DNA of 15,307 nt from Desulfobacterales bacterium (GTDB lineage: Bacteria; Desulfobacterota; Desulfobacteria; Desulfobacterales; RPRI01): NCBI GenBank assembly GCA_020052975.1, contig JAGVOC010000445.1, positions 1 through 15,307 on the forward strand, read 5' to 3'. A program made the translations under genes and the position numbers. The notes below the pieces were generated by a model. The model made no database searches. It was not told the DNA's origin and saw only the letters and a list, made by a program, of their open reading frames with translations. Below, one piece after another: positions 5,769 to 12,429 of the stretch. Position 1 is the first letter of the stretch. Every line of letters begins with the position of its first letter.

Positions 5769-8700
5769 ATGCAACCATCCGCCGTCGGACAAATCGAAGG
5801 AAAAACCCAAAACCGGGTAGTCAAGCTGTTCCGCGATACGCTGGGTTATACCTATCTCGGCAACTGGGAAGATCGCCCGAACAACAGCAATATTGAGGAA
5901 GGGCTTTTAACCAACTATCTCACAAAAAAAGGGTACGGCCCAACCCATATCACCAAGGCGCTGCACGAACTGCGGGTTACCGCCAACAACTACAACGAAA
6001 GCCTCTATACCAATAACAAAAATGTCTACAAACTGCTCCGCTACGGCGTGCCGGTAAAAGCGGAAGCGGGCGAGAATTTTGAGACTGTCCATCTCATCGA
6101 CTGGCAAAACCCCGAAAAGAACGAATTTGCCATTGCTGAAGAGGTCACTATCCAGGGCAACCGTGAAAAACGACCAGATATTGTCCTCTATGTCAACGGT
6201 ATTGCCATCGGGGTGGTGGAACTCAAACGCAGCACCGTCTCTATTGGTGACGGCATCCGGCAGAGCATCGTCAACCAGCAGAAAGAGTTTATCGGTTCCT
6301 TTTTCTCCACGGTTCAGTTTGTTTTTGCCGGAAATGACACCGAAGGCCTGCGCTACGGCACCATCGGCACACCGGAAAAGTTCTTTCTCAAATGGAAGGA
6401 AGATGTGGAGGATGTCAGCCGTTTGCAGTTGGATAAATACCTGCTGAAGATCTGCAATAAAAGGCGGCTTATCGAGATCATCTACGACTTTGTGCTCTTT
6501 GACGGCGGTATAAAAAAACTGCCGAGACTGCATCAGTACTTTGGCATCAAGGCGGCCCAGGAACACATCCGCAGGCGGGAAGGCGGCATCATCTGGCACA
6601 CACAGGGGAGCGGCAAGAGTATTGTCATGGTGCTCCTTGCCAAATGGATTTTGGAGAACAACCCCAAGGCCCGTGTCGCCATCATTACCGACCGTGATGA
6701 ACTGGATAAGCAGATCGAGCGGGTTTTTAATGACGCCGGGGAGCCGATCAAGCGCACCACCAGCGGCCGTGATTTAATGGCGCAACTGGCAGAGGCCAAA
6801 CCGAGGCTGCTCTGCTCGTTGGTGCATAAGTTCGGCAAAAAGGGTGTCGATAACTTTGAGGAGTTCATCAAGGAACTGGAGAGCCAACCTACCAAAGCGG
6901 TTGGAGAACTCTTTTTGTTTGTCGATGAATGTCACCGAACCCAAAGCGGCAAGCTAAACCGCACCATGAAGGCCATGCTGCCCAGCGCCATTTTTATTGG
7001 CTTCACAGGCACACCGCTCCTTAAAACGGATAAACAGACCAGCTTGGAAGTATTCGGCAAATATATCCACACCTACAAGTTCAATGAGGCGGTTGAAGAT
7101 GAAGTGGTGCTGGACCTGATTTATGAGGCGAGGGACATTGACCAGAAAATTTCTTCTTCGGAAAAAATTGACGCCTGGTTCGAATCCAAAACCAAAGGGT
7201 TAAACGACTTTCAGAAATCGGAGCTGAAAAAGAAATGGGGCACCATGCAGAAGGTGCTTAGTTCCCGCTCCCGCATGGAGAAAGTGGTAAGCGACATAAT
7301 TTTCGATTTCAACGTCAAGCCACGGCTCAGTTCGGAAAGAGGAAATGCCATTTTGATCGCCTCCAGTATTTATGAGGCGTGCCGCTATCTTGAGCTGTTT
7401 CAAAAAACTGAACTGAAAGGCAAATGCGCAGTCGTTACTTCCTATAATCCAGTCACCGGCGATATTACCACCGAAGACACCGGGGCTAATACCGAAACAG
7501 AAAAAGAGTTCAAATACAAGATTTATACGGATTTGCTGAAGGATGTAAAGGCAAAGCCGGACAAAACCAAAACCGAATCTTACGAAGATGATGTTAAAGA
7601 TAAGTTTGTAAAAGAACCGGCAAATATGAGACTGCTGGTTGTAGTTGATAAACTTCTCGTTGGTTTTGATGTGCCTCCCTGCACATATCTTTACATAGAT
7701 AAAAGTATGCAGGACCATGGCCTGTTTCAGGCGATCTGCCGGGTTAACCGGCTGGATACCGACGATAAACAGTTCGGCTACATCGTGGACTACAAAGACC
7801 TCTTCCGAAAAGTTGAGGATGCTGTAGCGGTGTATACCTCTGAGCTGGATTATGACGAGTTTGAAAAATCAGACTGCGATATTCTGCTGCAAGACCGCCT
7901 AAAGAAAGGCCGTGAACGCCTGGATAATTCCCTGGAAGAAATTGCCCTGCTCTGTGAACCGGTTGCCCCGCCGAAAGATACTCTGGCATATATCCGCTAC
8001 TTCTGCGGTAACACGGAAATCCCCGAAGAACTGAAAAACCGTGAAGTGCAAAGAACGGCCCTATATAAGGCAACGGTGGCCTTGATAAGGGCCTATGCCA
8101 ACATTGCCGACGAGATGGAAGCGGCAGGCTATAGCGAAAAAGAGATTGCGGATATTAAAAAGCAAATCGACTTCTATTTGAAACTGCGTGAAGAAATCAG
8201 AAAAGCAAGCGGTGAAACCTTGGACTTAAAAACCTATGAGGCCGACATGCGGCATTTGATTGATAACTACATCCAGGCAGATGAGCCGAAAAAGATTTCA
8301 CCTTTCGGAGACCTGACTCTATTGGAACTTATTGTTAATACAGGTATTGCCGACGCCATAAATAGCTTGCCAAAAGGCATACAGGCCAATAAGGAAGCCG
8401 TTGCCGAAACCATCGAAAACAATGTGCGGCAGAAAATCATTAAAGAACATTTAATAGACCCGGCGTTTTTTGAAGAAATGTCGAAGCTGCTTGATGAAGT
8501 GATCAAGTTTCGTAAAGCAAATGCAGATAAATATAAAGAATATTTAATGAAGATTGCCGAACTGGCAAAAAGGGTACACGAAGGGAAAAGCGAAAACACA
8601 CCGGATGGTTTAAATACGCCTGCAAAGAGGGCGCTATACAATAATTTAGGTGAAAATGAGGGCCTGGCTTTGGCAGTTCATGAAAAAGTCCTCACATACA

Positions 8701-8828
8701 GGCCGGACAACTGGAAAGGGAACGAAACCAAGGAAAGGGTTATTAAAAGCAAATTGTTTGAGGTTCTGGGTGATGAAAAAGAGGTGGAAAGAATTTTCCC
8801 CATCGTGAAACAGCAGAGCGAATACTGA
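5769..8828 (+). CDS. hsdR: Type I restriction endonuclease subunit HsdR
   Basis: A 1019-residue restriction and translocation subunit, normal in length and apparently intact. An N-terminal PDDEXK nuclease domain contains R-P-D-I-V (135-139) and E-L-K (151-153). It is followed by a superfamily 2 helicase motor with Walker A T-Q-G-S-G-K-S (278-284), the DEAD-box-like D-E-C-H-R (386-390), motif III F-T-G-T-P (412-416) and, further on, the motif VI segment Q-A-I-C-R-V-N-R. The C-terminal part (about 780-1019) is helical and would hold the M/S interaction region. The enzyme translocates DNA and cuts at a distance when the target is unmethylated. AGGGTAA eight bases upstream supports the ATG at 5769. 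The gene ends one base before the metallopeptidase start, so both are likely on one transcript. With hsdM frameshifted, activity depends on whether a complete M subunit is made. Confidence 0.96.
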   Translation: MQPSAVGQIEGKTQNRVVKLFRDTLGYTYLGNWEDRPNNSNIEEGLLTNYLTKKGYGPTHITKALHELRVTANNYNESLYTNNKNVYKLLRYGVPVKAEAGENFETVHLIDWQNPEKNEFAIAEEVTIQGNREKRPDIVLYVNGIAIGVVELKRSTVSIGDGIRQSIVNQQKEFIGSFFSTVQFVFAGNDTEGLRYGTIGTPEKFFLKWKEDVEDVSRLQLDKYLLKICNKRRLIEIIYDFVLFDGGIKKLPRLHQYFGIKAAQEHIRRREGGIIWHTQGSGKSIVMVLLAKWILENNPKARVAIITDRDELDKQIERVFNDAGEPIKRTTSGRDLMAQLAEAKPRLLCSLVHKFGKKGVDNFEEFIKELESQPTKAVGELFLFVDECHRTQSGKLNRTMKAMLPSAIFIGFTGTPLLKTDKQTSLEVFGKYIHTYKFNEAVEDEVVLDLIYEARDIDQKISSSEKIDAWFESKTKGLNDFQKSELKKKWGTMQKVLSSRSRMEKVVSDIIFDFNVKPRLSSERGNAILIASSIYEACRYLELFQKTELKGKCAVVTSYNPVTGDITTEDTGANTETEKEFKYKIYTDLLKDVKAKPDKTKTESYEDDVKDKFVKEPANMRLLVVVDKLLVGFDVPPCTYLYIDKSMQDHGLFQAICRVNRLDTDDKQFGYIVDYKDLFRKVEDAVAVYTSELDYDEFEKSDCDILLQDRLKKGRERLDNSLEEIALLCEPVAPPKDTLAYIRYFCGNTEIPEELKNREVQRTALYKATVALIRAYANIADEMEAAGYSEKEIADIKKQIDFYLKLREEIRKASGETLDLKTYEADMRHLIDNYIQADEPKKISPFGDLTLLELIVNTGIADAINSLPKGIQANKEAVAETIENNVRQKIIKEHLIDPAFFEEMSKLLDEVIKFRKANADKYKEYLMKIAELAKRVHEGKSENTPDGLNTPAKRALYNNLGENEGLALAVHEKVLTYRPDNWKGNETKERVIKSKLFEVLGDEKEVERIFPIVKQQSEY

Positions 8829-8829
8829 T

Positions 8830-9543
8830 ATGGAGCAATTGCAATTGGGAAATATTACCGTTGATGTTGTGCAGAAAGACATCAAGAATGTTCACCTGAG
8901 TGTGTATCCGCCCACGGGACGGGTAAGGATTTCAGCGCCCTTCAGGATGAATTTGGACACCATCCGTATATTTGCTATTTCAAAACTGAACTGGATAAAA
9001 AAACAGCAAACTAAACTAAGAAATCAGGAACGAGAAGCACCAAGGGAGTTTCTTAATAGGGAAAGCCATTACTTTAATGGCGAACGCTATTTGCTGGAAG
9101 TGATTGAACAGGATGCGGCACCCAAGGTTGAACTAAAACACAGCAAAATTGAATTGTATGTAAGACCGCAAACAAACAGAGAGAAAATGAAATCCATTTT
9201 GGATGAATGGTACAGGAGCCAATTAAAGGCCTCATTACCCACACTAATTGAAAAATGGGAAAAGAAGATGAATGTTCGGGTCAATGAGTTTGGGATCAAG
9301 AAAATGAAAACCAGATGGGGCACCTGTAACCGGAAGGCAAAACGGATTTGGCTGAATCTTGAGCTCGCTAAAAAACCGGGAGAATGCCTGGAATATATCG
9401 TTGTTCATGAGATGGTTCACCTGTTAGAAAGAAACCACAATGACAGATTTACTTCACTAATGAATGCGTTCATGCCCAAGTGGAGATTTTATAAAGACGA
9501 ACTGAACAGGCTATCGGTAAGACATGAAGACTGGAATTATTAA
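8830..9543 (+). CDS. YgjP/DUF45 family zinc metallopeptidase
   Basis: A 237-residue protein with the YgjP/DUF45 (SprT-like/M48-like) pattern. The zinc site is H193-E194-x-x-H197 with a third histidine at 203 (N-H-N-D-R-F). Ahead of it is the family segment T-R-W-G-T-C-N (161-167) followed by I-W-L-N-L-E-L. It has no signal peptide or membrane segment, so it should be cytoplasmic. Its substrate is unknown. Genes of this family often directly follow hsdR in type I operons, and the one-base spacing to hsdR fits that arrangement. A role in turnover of restriction subunits or in repair of DNA-protein crosslinks is only a guess. The catalytic glutamate and all ligands are present. Confidence 0.9.
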   Translation: MEQLQLGNITVDVVQKDIKNVHLSVYPPTGRVRISAPFRMNLDTIRIFAISKLNWIKKQQTKLRNQEREAPREFLNRESHYFNGERYLLEVIEQDAAPKVELKHSKIELYVRPQTNREKMKSILDEWYRSQLKASLPTLIEKWEKKMNVRVNEFGIKKMKTRWGTCNRKAKRIWLNLELAKKPGECLEYIVVHEMVHLLERNHNDRFTSLMNAFMPKWRFYKDELNRLSVRHEDWNY

Positions 9544-9566
9544 AAATCAAAAAGAAAGACGCTTCC

Positions 9567-9586
9567 GCCGTCCTGGTTCCAGCGGC
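9567..9586 (+). terminator. Possible weak transcript end after the restriction operon
   Basis: GCCG and CTGG (9567-9570 and 9573-9576) pair with CCAG and CGGC (9579-9582 and 9583-9586), leaving a two-base bulge. No T-run follows on the plus strand, so this is not a canonical intrinsic terminator. It sits 24 bases after the metallopeptidase stop codon. Confidence 0.25.
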
Positions 9587-9893
9587 AAAGAGGGGGGCAG
9601 ATTCAAAATCGAATAAAAAATCAGGGAGAGCCAGAGGATAGTCTGATAGGGCCGTTGGTTTCGTGTTGACTTGCTAGTTGACAAGCAAACCACGTCCACC
9701 CGTTGCAAAATCATTGCCAGTTATGATCTCCGTCTAACCTTGCGACAAATCTATCATTCGGTGCTATTCTTCAGGATGCCGCCGAGGAATTGCAGGAGAT
9801 TAATAACGGGTTTTATAGGGAATAAAAGACAAGATAATTTGTACCGATAAGTTCAAATAAAATATAAAAGATGAATGATACCTCAATTTACCG

Positions 9894-9922
9894 TTGATAT
9901 TGTGTGGCTACCATGATAGCAT
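9894..9922 (+). promoter_or_regulatory. Candidate sigma70-type promoter of the deaminase module
   Basis: TTGATA (9894-9899) and TAGCAT (9917-9922) are separated by 17 bases, matching five and four of the six consensus positions. They lie about 65 bases upstream of the deaminase ATG. The same bases overlap a hairpin (9897-9930), so the element could instead be part of a structured RNA made from further upstream. Confidence 0.3.
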
Positions 9923-9930
9923 ACCAATAT
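9897..9930 (+). ncRNA. Hairpin upstream of the deaminase; possible part of an antitoxin RNA
   Basis: ATATTG (9897-9902) pairs with CAATAT (9925-9930), and GCTA (9907-9910) pairs with TAGC (9917-9920). A symmetrical four-by-four internal loop separates the stems and the apical loop is CCATGA. The structure is seen directly, but the idea that it belongs to an AvcI-like RNA is inference from genomic position alone. I cannot compare its sequence with known AvcI RNAs. Confidence 0.22.
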
Positions 9931-9985
9931 ACATTGCGGTACTTAATAAGTAATATCAAATAGTTAATGATATATTCCCAATAAT

Positions 9986-11260
9986 ATGGACCAGCCGATC
10001 ATAATTGGATTAACCGGTTCTTTTGGTAGCGGGTGTGGTACTTTACAAGACGTCCTGGAAAAGAAATTCAAATTTAAAGGATTTAAACTTTCCGAAGAAG
10101 TGAGGCAAGAAGCAAAGAAAAGAGGCAAAAAAGAAAAGGATAGAAGAGTATTACAGGATATTGGGGATGATCTGAGGAAAAATAATGGTTATGGCTATCT
10201 TGCTGAAAAAGCCCTAGAGAAAGCTAGACCGCTTAAAGATAAGATGTACGTGTTCCGTGGCTTCAGGCACCCTGAAGAAATCCAGGTGTTTCGGGAGGTT
10301 CCTAATTTTTTTCTTATAGCAGTTGATTGCACAACCGATAACCGCTGGAAGAGATTAGAAGGATCTTACAATGGTGATAGAACTGCATTCGACAGGGATG
10401 ACAGAAGAGATAAAGATGCAAAGTTGCCATATGGACAACAGGTACTGCGTTGCGTGGAACATGCGGATATCATTTTTGCCAACGAAGAGTTTTATGAAAC
10501 TCCGATCAAGACGCATGACAAATTAAAAGAACGTTTCTCCCCATATCTTAGTCTGATTACCGGGGAGAAAATGCGTAATCCGAGTTTAGATGAAACAATG
10601 ATGGCCGTTGCCTTTGATCTGGCACTCCAATCACACTGTATTAAACGTCAGGTTGGTGCAGTGCTTTGCAGTAAAGACGGTTATATCGTTTCAGGAGCGT
10701 ATAATGAGGTTCCAAAAGGTCAGGATAGTTGTCTGAACAAGTACGGCATGTGTTACAGAGACCATGTTCGAAATAAGCATGTCAATACAACAATAAAAAA
10801 CATGAAATACTGTCCTAAGTGTTCTGAGGAAATCACTTCTATTGAATTTCTTCCGGAACCATCGTGTTCTCATTGCAGAGAAAGCTTAAATATCTTTCCA
10901 CATTACAAGGCACTAGACAAATGTCGCTCACTGCATGCGGAGGAAGCTACTATCTTAAAAACCCCACCATTTGAAGTTGATGAATCTACATTATATTCTA
11001 CCACATTTCCCTGCCTACAATGTGCGAAAAGGATTCTGCAGTCTGAAATCAAAACTGTTGTCTATGTTGACCCTTATCCAGAGAGCGAAGCCATTGAAGT
11101 ATTAGAAAAAGGCGGCGTAGCTACTAAAAAATTTGAAGGAGTTAAAGCACAAGCATTCTACAAACTTTTTTACAAGTATAGGGAAGTCCAAGAAAAGAAA
11201 GTCAAGGAACAATATTTGCAACTCATAAGCGATAAGATGCTTTTCAATAGAGAGGGGTGA
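9986..11260 (+). CDS. P-loop NTPase-dCMP/dCTP deaminase fusion, AvcD/DCD-like anti-phage candidate
   Basis: A 424-residue two-domain protein. The N-terminal part (about 1-190) is a nucleoside-monophosphate-kinase-like P-loop domain opening with G-L-T-G-S-F-G-S-G-C-G-T (8-19), in which cysteine replaces the usual Walker A lysine. The C-terminal part (about 200-400) is a zinc-dependent deoxycytidylate deaminase: R-Q-V-G-A-V-L (221-227), H317-A-E319 with the proton-shuttling glutamate, and P-C343-x-x-C346. An inserted zinc-ribbon-like loop lies between them (C276, C279, C294, C297). This fusion matches AvcD/DCD proteins, which deaminate dCMP/dCTP and starve phage of deoxycytidine nucleotides; those I recall are longer (about 530 residues). 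The gene is AT-rich, follows a restriction operon, and has no clear ribosome binding site. It could alternatively be a plain metabolic dCMP deaminase, but the fused N-terminal domain argues against that. Confidence 0.85.
   Translation: MDQPIIIGLTGSFGSGCGTLQDVLEKKFKFKGFKLSEEVRQEAKKRGKKEKDRRVLQDIGDDLRKNNGYGYLAEKALEKARPLKDKMYVFRGFRHPEEIQVFREVPNFFLIAVDCTTDNRWKRLEGSYNGDRTAFDRDDRRDKDAKLPYGQQVLRCVEHADIIFANEEFYETPIKTHDKLKERFSPYLSLITGEKMRNPSLDETMMAVAFDLALQSHCIKRQVGAVLCSKDGYIVSGAYNEVPKGQDSCLNKYGMCYRDHVRNKHVNTTIKNMKYCPKCSEEITSIEFLPEPSCSHCRESLNIFPHYKALDKCRSLHAEEATILKTPPFEVDESTLYSTTFPCLQCAKRILQSEIKTVVYVDPYPESEAIEVLEKGGVATKKFEGVKAQAFYKLFYKYREVQEKKVKEQYLQLISDKMLFNREG
11252..11257 (+). promoter_or_regulatory. 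Ribosome binding site of the small cysteine-rich gene
   Basis: GAGGGG lies eight bases upstream of the ATG at 11266, which favours that start over the in-frame GTG at 11257. The site sits in the last codons of the deaminase gene, so the small gene is probably expressed from the same transcript. Confidence 0.55.
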
Positions 11261-11265
11261 AAAAC

Positions 11266-11499
11266 ATGGAAATATGCCCAAAATGTAAAGACTATAGTTT
11301 GAGTTATGACCCAAGAAGAAAAACGGCTAGATGTTACAGCCTCACATGTCGCTTTGAGGAACCAGTAATAAATAGTTCTGATTATTTTGATAGGTATGTA
11401 ATTAGTCCACTAAATTGGGAAAATTTTTGTGCTCAAACTCCGTTATTTGTAAGAGAGATAAGGGGCATTAAAGAACCTAGAAGAGTAAGTGCCGGCTAA
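11266..11499 (+). CDS. Small four-cysteine (zinc-ribbon-like) protein next to the deaminase
   Basis: This protein has 77 residues from ATG 11266, or 80 from GTG 11257, which would overlap the deaminase stop. The N-terminus carries C-P-K-C (C4, C7) and a second pair C23-x4-C28, a spacing that could bind one zinc ion, although C-x4-C is not the classical knuckle. The rest (S-D-Y-F-D-R-Y-V-I, then L-N-W-E-N-F) has no motif I recognise. It has no signal peptide or membrane segment. I do not recognise a family. It is AT-rich like the deaminase and almost certainly belongs to the same unit, so a partner, regulator or sensor role is plausible but unproven. It ends at TAA 11497-11499. Confidence 0.7.
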   Translation: MEICPKCKDYSLSYDPRRKTARCYSLTCRFEEPVINSSDYFDRYVISPLNWENFCAQTPLFVREIRGIKEPRRVSAG

Positions 11500-11534
11500 G
11501 ACGCTATTCGAGTAATTTTAGTAATAAAGCAGAC

Positions 11535-11582
11535 TGGATAGGGACGTTCTGCACGAATGTCCCATCCTACACATCCTATCCA
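11535..11582 (+). terminator. Hairpin after the deaminase module
   Basis: TGGATAGG (11535-11542) is the exact reverse complement of CCTATCCA (11575-11582). A competing inner stem, GGGAC (11541-11545) with GTCCC (11559-11563), is also possible. A short T-rich stretch (CCCATTTTCTT) follows. This fits an intrinsic terminator of moderate quality for the deaminase transcript. Confidence 0.4.
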
Positions 11583-11592
11583 TCCCATTTTC

Positions 11593-11621
11593 TTGACTTT
11601 TCTCTATGCGGATCATATAAG
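11593..11621 (+). promoter_or_regulatory. Sigma70-type promoter for the 59-residue conserved protein
   Basis: TTGACT (11593-11598), a 17-base spacer and TATAAG (11616-11621) match five of six consensus bases in each box. Transcription would start near 11628 and leave a leader of about 145 bases. The promoter lies directly behind the hairpin that may end the defence transcript. Confidence 0.55.
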
Positions 11622-11706
11622 TTCTGAAACGCGGGTAATAATTGGTGCGGCATCCGCGGCGTGATCCCTTCCCCCCGGTTCCCAAGAGTGCATCATTCTA
11701 ACGGAA

Positions 11707-11727
11707 CGGTGGTGACGCGGACCACCG
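11707..11727 (+). promoter_or_regulatory. Hairpin in the leader of the 59-residue protein gene
   Basis: CGGTGGT (11707-11713) pairs perfectly with ACCACCG (11721-11727) around a seven-base loop. It lies 45 bases before the start codon, and no T-run follows. GTTCC and GGAAC upstream (near 11679 and 11703) can form a second stem. A regulatory role is possible, but no known riboswitch class was recognised. Confidence 0.35.
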
Positions 11728-11772
11728 GGCAGCACAAACACAAATTACACCTTACATACAGGAGCAGAGAAC

Positions 11773-11952
11773 ATGAAGAATGTGGAGATGAAAGTTGACG
11801 GGAACATCCTAACCATTACAGTGGATTTGTCCAAGGAATTCGGCCCGTCATCCTCGGGCAAGACCATCATTATCGGTTCCACAGAAGGGAACGTCAGCGT
11901 CCCCGGCGCTGAGGACAAGAAGGTAGGCTTGAACGTCTACCGCAGGAAGTAA
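11773..11952 (+). CDS. Conserved hypothetical small protein (59 residues)
   Basis: A short gene with a good ribosome binding site (AGGAG at 11760-11764, eight bases before the ATG) and its own promoter and leader. The product begins M-K-N-V-E-M-K-V-D-G and continues with alternating hydrophobic residues typical of beta strands (I-L-T-I-T-V-D-L). It then has F-G-P-S-S-S-G-K-T-I-I-I-G-S-T-E-G-N and ends V-G-L-N-V-Y-R-R-K. The S-S-S-G-K-T stretch resembles a P-loop but is far too short a context to be an NTPase. I recall very similar uncharacterised proteins from deltaproteobacterial genomes, so it is probably real, but its function is unknown. It has no signal peptide. The lysine-, valine- and glycine-rich composition suggests a small beta-rich fold. 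Confidence 0.75.
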   Translation: MKNVEMKVDGNILTITVDLSKEFGPSSSGKTIIIGSTEGNVSVPGAEDKKVGLNVYRRK

Positions 11953-12003
11953 GAGTCAGAAATTTCGGGTATACGAGCCTCTTGCAAAACTCCATTTTTT
12001 GTC

Positions 12004-12030
12004 ATTCCCGCGACGCTTTTGAGCGGGAAT
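12004..12030. repeat. Dispersed palindromic repeat (ATTCCCGC type)
   Basis: ATTCCCGC (12004-12011) and GCGGGAAT (12023-12030) form a perfect eight-base stem around an 11-base loop. They are flanked by TTTGTC on the left and CCAGAATC on the right. From memory this unit is a common extragenic repeat in many proteobacterial genomes. It lies between the 59-residue gene and the release-factor-like gene and may also terminate transcription. Confidence 0.55.
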
Positions 12031-12057
12031 CCAGAATCATAACCAAAGACCTTTATA

Positions 12058-12429
12058 ATGCCCACTTTCGCTGTAAGTGAAGAGAAAAATAAGTGGCTAA
12101 CGGAGACCATGGAGGCCCTCGGTATCCAGGAAGAGGATATCGAAGAGAAATTCATCCGGTCATCAGGAAAAGGCGGGCAAAAGGTGAATAAGACCTCCAC
12201 GTGTGTCTATCTGAAACACTTGCCTACCGGAATAGAAGTAAAGTGCATGAAGGATCGGAGTCAGTCGGTTAATAGATTCCTGGCCCGGCGTGAGCTTGCA
12301 GAGCAGATTGCGGCGCTATCAGGCCAGGTTACCGGCCGCGGTCTTAGGCAGGAGAGAATAAGGAAGCAAAAGGCAAGGAAGAGAAAGAGAACAAAAAGTA
12401 AGTACGGCATCAACCCTGAGTCCTCATGA
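12058..12429 (+). CDS. Stand-alone GGQ-domain release-factor-like protein
   Basis: A 123-residue protein consisting of only the catalytic domain of class I peptide chain release factors. R-S-S-G-K-G-G-Q-K-V-N-K-T carries the GGQ loop (39-41), whose glutamine hydrolyses peptidyl-tRNA. The domain core continues with V-K-C-x-x-x-R-S-Q-x-x-N-R and is followed by a very basic tail (Q-K-A-R-K-R-K-R-T-K-S-K). The codon-recognition and ribosome-anchoring domains of RF1/RF2 are absent, so it cannot read stop codons. By analogy with ArfB and related short factors it may rescue stalled ribosomes or free peptidyl-tRNA, though it is not clearly ArfB itself. No strong ribosome binding site precedes ATG 12058. 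The stop overlaps the mutS2 start by four bases, indicating coupling. Confidence 0.9.
   Translation: MPTFAVSEEKNKWLTETMEALGIQEEDIEEKFIRSSGKGGQKVNKTSTCVYLKHLPTGIEVKCMKDRSQSVNRFLARRELAEQIAALSGQVTGRGLRQERIRKQKARKRKRTKSKYGINPESS

Larger units (their letters stand above)
9544..9985. other. AT-rich intergenic region upstream of the deaminase
   Basis: No gene is recognised in these 442 bases. A hairpin with a two-base bulge (9567-9586) follows the metallopeptidase gene. A 29-codon open stretch ending near 9825 has no recognisable relatives. The last 190 bases are strongly AT-rich and contain a promoter-like sequence and a two-part hairpin (9897-9930). No Shine-Dalgarno sequence is evident before the deaminase ATG. 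In characterised AvcID systems a small RNA antitoxin is encoded just upstream of the deaminase, so this region is the place to look for one. Confidence 0.5.

Noticed and set aside
5907..6599. Minus-strand open frame of 230 codons opposite hsdR
   Set aside because: It is antisense to the conserved nuclease and helicase parts of HsdR, with no recognisable motif.
9738..9825. Short open stretch (ending ...I-N-N-G-F-Y-R-E) as a gene or leader peptide
   Set aside because: It has no convincing start codon with a ribosome binding site and no recognisable family. It is too short to support a call.
9890..9906. TTACCGTTGATATTGTG resembles TTACCGTTGATGTTGTG near the start of the metallopeptidase gene (from 8858)
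   Set aside because: Only 16 of 17 bases match and the similarity does not extend on either side. A match like this can arise by chance in a window of this size.
11860..11880. S-S-S-G-K-T in the 59-residue protein as a P-loop
   Set aside because: The protein is too short for an NTPase fold, there is no G-x4-G-K pattern and no Walker B motif.
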